Shown piece after piece: positions 60,110-64,000 of a DNA stretch of 64,000 nt (within the stretch, counting starts at the first letter, position 1; every line of letters starts with the position of its first letter). The translations under genes were made by a program, and so were the position numbers. Under the pieces are notes generated by a model. The model was not told the origin of the DNA. It saw nothing but the letters and a program-made list of their open reading frames with translations, and ran no database searches. The stretch is from Ascarosepion bandense (taxonomy: Eukaryota; Mollusca; Cephalopoda; Sepiida; Sepiidae): assembly GCA_037127315.1 (NCBI GenBank), contig JBBBDQ010000913.1, positions 5,302,501-5,366,500 on the forward strand, in the 5' to 3' direction.

Positions 60110-60340
60110 GAAAACAGAAATAGAAGTTGTTCCAACAAGAGATATTGGTATAGGTGAAAAAAAGTGTAAATTTCTGACTTTACATATCAGCTCTTGATAT
60201 ATAAAATCAGAAATTAATTCACCTGATGAAAGTCAACTTTGAACTTGAAATGCATCACAACACAAACATAATTATGGACATTTAATGTATAATACAAAAA
60301 ATAAATAATATTAATGACAACAACAACAAGTCTACACTTT
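60110..60340 (+). mobile_element. PLE-type tail
   Basis: Short non-coding segment around the hammerhead-like core at 60223-60250, ending in AATACAAAAAATAAATAATA and a CAA-rich stretch. Confidence 0.45.
60223..60250 (+). ncRNA. Hammerhead-ribozyme-like core with canonical CUGAUGA
   Basis: CTGATGA (60223-60229), AAGT (60230-60233), loop CAACTTTGA, ACTT (60243-60246) and GAAA (60247-60250). Stem II is a perfect 4-bp helix, and both conserved core strings are exact. Stem III and the cleavage-site stem I are not obvious by eye. It is the best-scoring of the hammerhead-like sites here. Confidence 0.5.
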
Positions 60341-60404
60341 AAACAAGACGTTTACAGCTTCACACACACATCAGATGCTTAAACGTACTGTCTGCAGATG
60401 ACTA

Positions 60405-60708
60405 TTTACACTCCCACACCCTGATTGAGCACGTTGGAGAAATGGTAGCCTTTGAAAAACAGTAGCTACTCAAACATCTACACATCGTTCATTCAGTAAT
60501 AAATTTGAACACACTCAGCTACTGGCGTATGTTTACATTGTATGTAACATGCTAAAGTCCGCCCTCTTCTACTGAGGGCCCATAGAATCACCAACTGATG
60601 CCAATTCGGTCAGGTTTCAATCCTGGCTAGAAGCAATCAAATGTCTAATCCATACTAATGAGCTGTGATACAGCAAAACAGGTCTGTCTGTGAATGACTA
60701 TATATATA
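60405..60708 (+). mobile_element. Second tRNA-derived SINE family, long copy
   Basis: CACTCCCACACCCTGATTGA, AATGGTAGCCTTTGAAAAAC, then the tRNA-like part (GGGCCCATAGAATCACCAAC, GTCAGGTTTCAATCCTGGCT) and GAGCTGTGATACAGCAAAAC with a short TA tail. The long upstream part is shared with 63124-63465 but not with 50738-50895. Confidence 0.75.
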
Positions 60709-60798
60709 ATTCGGCAGGATTTGAACCTGCAACCCCTATCTACATAGGGGAAGCTACCATTTGATCTGGCAACGTCTTAGACCGCTCGACCACAAATG
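60708..60798 (-). tRNA. tRNA-Leu-like (class II) pseudogene, left arm of an inverted pair
   Basis: Reverse strand: acceptor 5' TCATTTG with 3' CGAATTA (one mismatch, one G-T), D arm TGGTCGAGCGGTCTAAGAC, anticodon stem TGCCA/TGGTA around GATCAAA, variable arm CCCCTATGTAGATAGGGG (7-bp stem), T arm GCAGGTTCAAATCCTGC. The long variable arm and TGGTCGAGCGGTCTAAG D arm are typical of tRNA-Leu/Ser. GCCAGA-TCAA resembles tRNA-Leu(CAA) with one base missing, and position 33 is not T, so decoding function is doubtful. Confidence 0.6.
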
Positions 60799-60883
60799 AC
60801 CTCCAGTCTAAACAAGGTTTTAATCAAGCCTATATGACACAATTTTTGATTCATCGCAACAACCACTTTTTTTTTTCGACTCA

Positions 60884-60974
60884 TCGTGGTCGAGCGGTCT
60901 AAGACATTGCCAGATCAAATGATAGCTTCCCCTATGTAGATAGGGGTCACAGGTTCGAATCCTGCCGAATGACA
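60884..60974 (+). tRNA. tRNA-Leu-like (class II) pseudogene, right arm of an inverted pair
   Basis: Same sequence as the left arm with few changes: TCATCG (one base short of TCATTCG) with CGAATGA, D arm GTGGTCGAGCGGTCTAAGAC, GATCAAA loop, variable arm CCCCTATGTAGATAGGGG, T arm ACAGGTTCGAATCCTG. B box GGTTCGAATCC is canonical. The pair faces head to head across about 85 bases, so the region is a large hairpin. Confidence 0.6.
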
Positions 60975-60999
60975 CATTTTCATAATAGATATTTCGTAA

Positions 61000-61022
61000 T
61001 ATATATATATATATATATATAT
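61000..61022. repeat. (TA)n microsatellite
   Basis: About 11 TA units. Confidence 0.9.
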
Positions 61023-61320
61023 TATTAAGTGATGAGTTGAAAAATATAACTTGTGGAGTAGTTTTCCCACTGAAGGTTATAATCGTGCTATGTTGGTTGC
61101 TAACCGACTTAACGTACCCAAAATGTTAGGAACTTGGTAATCTTCCACTGAAAGCTGACTCCTTAGTATTTGGCTAACTGCCGACTAATATCAACTGTCT
61201 TAGTCCAACTATGTTCAAACTGGAACTAACTAGTTCTACTAAACTCCAATAGAACTCTAAAGAACTCTCTAGAACTCCCAAGAACTTCTCCCGTTAACTT
61301 CCTGTTAACTCTTATTAATA
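61023..61320. other. Unassigned; short AACT-rich repetition
   Basis: AGAACTCTAAAGAACTCTCT and related GAACTC text recurs irregularly at 61215-61310. Otherwise unrecognised. Confidence 0.45.
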
Positions 61321-61321
61321 A

Positions 61322-61950
61322 ATTCTTTCCGTCCGAGTCTATCCTGCACATATATAAATCTACCGTCCGCCCGTGCATTGAATACTGCTACCACATCTGG
61401 TCGGGTGCCCCTGCTATTCTCCTCGGGCTTCTTGACAAAATACAGTGGAGAATCTGTAATGTGATCGATACTGACTTAGCTGACCGCCTGCAGTCACTCT
61501 CTCACCGGTGCGACGTGGCTTCCCTGTGCCTCTTCTATAAGTACTTTCACGGCTTCTGCTCGAATGAACTTAAATCACTGGTGCCCCCTAGGTGTGAATT
61601 TGCACGAGATACTAGATTGGCAACTAGATCCCACTCCTGAACAGTGAAACCGATGAACTGTAACCACAATTTCTACTCCAACAGCTTCTTTTCTTGCACT
61701 TCCCGCCTGTGGAATTCCCTTCCGCATGATTGCTTCCCCGACAGCTACAACCTCCAGGAGTTTAAATGTAAGGTCAATAGACACCTCCTAACACACTAAC
61801 TCGCACACATTCCCTCCAACGCTCTCCCTATGTACCTCTTAACTCATCTATCACCCTCCCTCTGACATTTCCTATACCCAATTGCTCTATGTAACCCCCT
61901 GCGCTATAGTGGCAGTGGACTGCCTTGCTTGGGGTGATATGAATAAAAAA
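61322..61950 (+). pseudogene. LINE RT C-terminal region with 3' UTR, decayed
   Basis: Forward strand, with frameshifts: ESILHIYKST-equivalent (TCCTGCACATATATAAATCT), TGCATTGAATACTGCTACCA (CIEYCYH), GACGTGGCTTCCCTGTGCCT (DVASLCL), TGGAATTCCCTTCCGCATGA (WNSLPHD) and CTACAACCTCCAGGAGTTTA (YNLQEFK). UTR ends GTAACCCCCTGCGCTATAGT, CCTTGCTTGGGGTGATATGA and an A-rich end. Same LINE group as 49570-50320 but a distinct subfamily (TGGGGTGATATG end, as at 1585-1790). Confidence 0.75.
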
Positions 61951-62616
61951 ATAAAAGGGAGAGTCCATTATCTGAGGAATAGGTGTGTTTCCCCATAACA
62001 ATAACAAAAATAAATAACGACTAAAAAACAAAAGAGGCGTAACTGGCTATCACTCCTTGCTCTTCAGAGCTTGACTGAGGATAAAAAAATGTACACAAGG
62101 ACTAAAAAAAAAAAAATACTACTAGAAAGTGATTAGTATAAATCACAGACAGATGACATTTAGTGCTATTAACCATCCCTTCTGCTTACAAAGAGAAAAC
62201 TTCTCAGATAAACTTTGCTCCTGTGAGGGAAACCTAAATCTTTCCCACTAAAGAACTCTTAAATAACATAATGAATGAAAGTGAAAAAAAAGTGAAGGAA
62301 ATGTTGGTGCATATGAAGATTATATTTTCTATGATGGCGCTGGGGTCACAAGCAATTAGGACTATGTCAGGCCGCTTCAGGCTCAATGCCATCTTTTATA
62401 TCAAGGTCAAGTCTTGGATTGAGAGGCTGGCTGTACATGTTCCAGCAGAACTCTGCTTTATCTTTTATGGCTAATGTGTCCCAGGAATAGCTGGTTTGGA
62501 AGTTCCATAGTGTCATCAACAACAATTTAAGGTTTAAGTGTGTAAAAATGTCTGCATGATCTGTAGATACAAGCACTTTTATTTAACTAGCCAATATCAA
62601 GGATTTTTGTTTAACA

Positions 62617-62620
<4 letters not shown>
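61951..62620. other. Unassigned sequence
   Basis: Open frames of 67-69 codons on both strands at 62271-62576 have no recognisable motif. No repeat match. Confidence 0.5.

Positions 62621-62667
<47 letters not shown>
62621..62667. repeat. Compound (TA)n-(CA)n microsatellite
   Basis: About 17 TA units followed by five CA units, running into the MITE at 62664. Confidence 0.95.
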
Positions 62668-62668
<1 letters not shown>

Positions 62669-63107
62669 CCAGCCATAATTATTAGGCCACACCCAGGTTA
62701 TTTTTGTTTTTTTTAAGAAATGATGTATTTCATACTATTTTAAGAATTTATTGCCAAATGAAAATAAAATGGTTCTTTTATTATTATTACTTTGCAAAGT
62801 CTTTGAAGGCAAAGAAGCAAAGAAACTCGTCTGAATCACTATAATTTTTTTCATTTATGAAATTGCAATATAGGTAATTGTTAAATATTTATAAATTCAT
62901 TTGATGCACATGTTATTGTGCAGTATTAACAAAAGAACCATTCTATTTTCATTTACAATTATTTACTTGGCAAAAAATACTAAAAAATAGTAAAAATACT
63001 AAAAAATACTAAAATACTAAAAAAATACTAAAAATACTAAAAAAATACTAAAAATAGTACATACATCATTTTTTTTACAACTAGTCTAATAATTATGGCT
63101 GGTAGTG
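62664..63107. mobile_element. Tc1/mariner-type MITE with internal A/CTA expansion
   Basis: Ends CACTACCAGCCATAATTATT and AATAATTATGGCTGGTAGTG are inverted. Internal arms as in 34260-34645. The AAATACTAAAAAATAGTA segment has expanded into about eight irregular ACTAAAAAAT units (62985-63060), lengthening the element to 444 bp. It is flanked by CA/TA and GT microsatellites. Confidence 0.85.
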
Positions 63108-63124
63108 TGTGTGTGTGTGTGTGT
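63103..63124. repeat. (GT)n microsatellite
   Basis: GT tract between the MITE end and the next SINE. Confidence 0.9.
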
Positions 63125-63417
63125 ACACTCTCACACCCTGATTGAGCACTCTGGAAGAATGGTAGACTTTGAAAAACTGTAGCTACTCTGGCATGTACAC
63201 ATCGCTCATTCAGTAAAATGAATTCTGGCTTTTGAATGCGTATAATGATTATATACTTGTTAAAAAGTCTGCTTTCTTCTACCAAACACCCATAGCCCAG
63301 AGGTAGAATCGCTGACTGACGCCAATTTGGTCGGGTTTCAATCCTGGGTTAAAAAGCAATCAAGAGTCTAACCGTACTGATGAGCTGTGATACAGCGAAA
63401 CAGATCTGTCTGCGGAT

Positions 63418-63465
<48 letters not shown>
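63124..63465 (+). mobile_element. Second tRNA-derived SINE family, long copy
   Basis: CACTCTCACACCCTGATTGA, GAATGGTAGACTTTGAAAAA, tRNA-like CCCATAGCCCAGAGGTAGAA (A-box-like TAGCCCAGAGG) and GGTCGGGTTTCAATCCTGGG (B box), GAGCTGTGATACAGCGAAAC, then a (TA)n tail 63422-63465. Confidence 0.85.
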
Positions 63466-63471
<6 letters not shown>

Positions 63472-64000
63472 GAGACATTTGTTACTTAGCTAAGCAGGGT
63501 TATTTTTGTCAAACCAACTTCGAAGCAAAAGAAACAAAAACCCTGAAGATTGAAGACATTATAATAATGCCTTCCCAAAACCTTGAAGTCCAGATAACTG
63601 AAATAACTTTGCTCATCTAAGTGACAAACTTCTCCACATTAATTCTGTTAACACTATCTCTATATCAAGCACTTTATGACAAAAATCCTGCTTGCCAAAA
63701 ATGCCTTTCTACCAATAAACTACTGTAAAAGACACAAAGCATCATTAAAATTTAATGCTATAAGTGTGTGTGTGTATTATATTCTTTGGCTGTTGGGTAT
63801 AATTTTGCCAAGAAGTGTATTTTGCACTGAGCAACGCAGGGCCAGCAGGATTTGAGGGAAGGTAAATGTTCTTTTGAGGCGTCAGAGAGTGCGAGGAGCA
63901 AGTGCAGGCTAGGTACTGTTTTGACGAACACATGACGTTGAGGTCAAAGAAATAAGGACAAAAGCATCATGTGTCAAGCAAGGCTCACTTATTTAATAGA
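63466..64000. other. Unassigned sequence
   Basis: A short GT tract at 63765-63776; no recognisable gene or repeat to the window end. Confidence 0.5.

Noticed and set aside
62271..62576. Overlapping 67-69-codon frames on opposite strands
   Set aside because: No motif, no codon bias evident, and both strands equally open; not supported as a gene.

Overview
The window looks like non-coding, repeat-saturated DNA from an invertebrate animal nuclear genome. It is A+T rich, full of (TA)n and (CA)n microsatellites, and packed with decayed non-LTR retrotransposons, Penelope-like elements (PLEs), Tc1/mariner relics, MITE-like fold-back elements and tRNA-derived SINEs. PLEs with GIY-YIG endonuclease domains, abundant tRNA SINEs and LINE 3' ends of this type suggest a lophotrochozoan, perhaps a (cephalopod) mollusc. 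That assignment is inference and uncertain. I recognise no host protein-coding gene. The long open frames are either tandem-repeat artefacts or fragments of transposable-element proteins.

Layout. 0-6 kb: a reverse-transcriptase (RT) relic, a LINE 3' end, one copy of a CTAG-starting dispersed repeat, and PLE remnants including a GIY-YIG domain. 6-11 kb: two tRNA SINEs, a 72-bp minisatellite (7494-8328) and a 35-bp minisatellite (9906-10787). 11-19 kb: fold-back DNA, LINE tails, two RT relics, and a cluster of 5S-rRNA-derived sequences around 15.6-16.9 kb. 19.4-20.5 kb: a 1.1-kb polypurine tract. 21-25 kb: two PLE C-terminal relics alternating with CTAG repeats. 25.1-27.7 kb: a PLE (RT plus GIY-YIG) interrupted by a 486-bp retroposon, next to a SINE that is itself interrupted by a 5S-tRNA chimeric SINE. 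28-36 kb: a Tc1/mariner-type MITE family, nested SINEs, a second complete 5S-tRNA SINE and a palindrome. 36-45 kb: SINEs, LINE ends, a hAT-like fold-back element inserted in an RT relic, and a 570-bp palindrome. 45-51 kb: LINE, SINE and RT relics. 51.9-57.3 kb: an A/C-only array, then a PLE split by a Tc1/mariner-like transposon that carries minisatellite arrays inside both of its ends, then an internally deleted mariner transposase. 58-64 kb: LINE ends, a CTAG repeat, a hammerhead-like motif, an inverted pair of tRNA-Leu-like sequences and more MITE/SINE copies.

The most noteworthy structures are: (1) the 53533-56029 transposon, whose removal restores the PLE reading frame and whose two ends have each grown minisatellites; (2) a chimeric SINE with a 5S rRNA head joined to a tRNA-derived SINE body, with a perfect 12-bp target-site duplication; (3) repeated hammerhead-ribozyme-like cores (CUGANGA, stem II, GAAA) in PLE-type tails; (4) a dispersed retroposon that has seeded a 25-copy minisatellite. 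All functional statements rest on motif recognition by eye. No database search was run.
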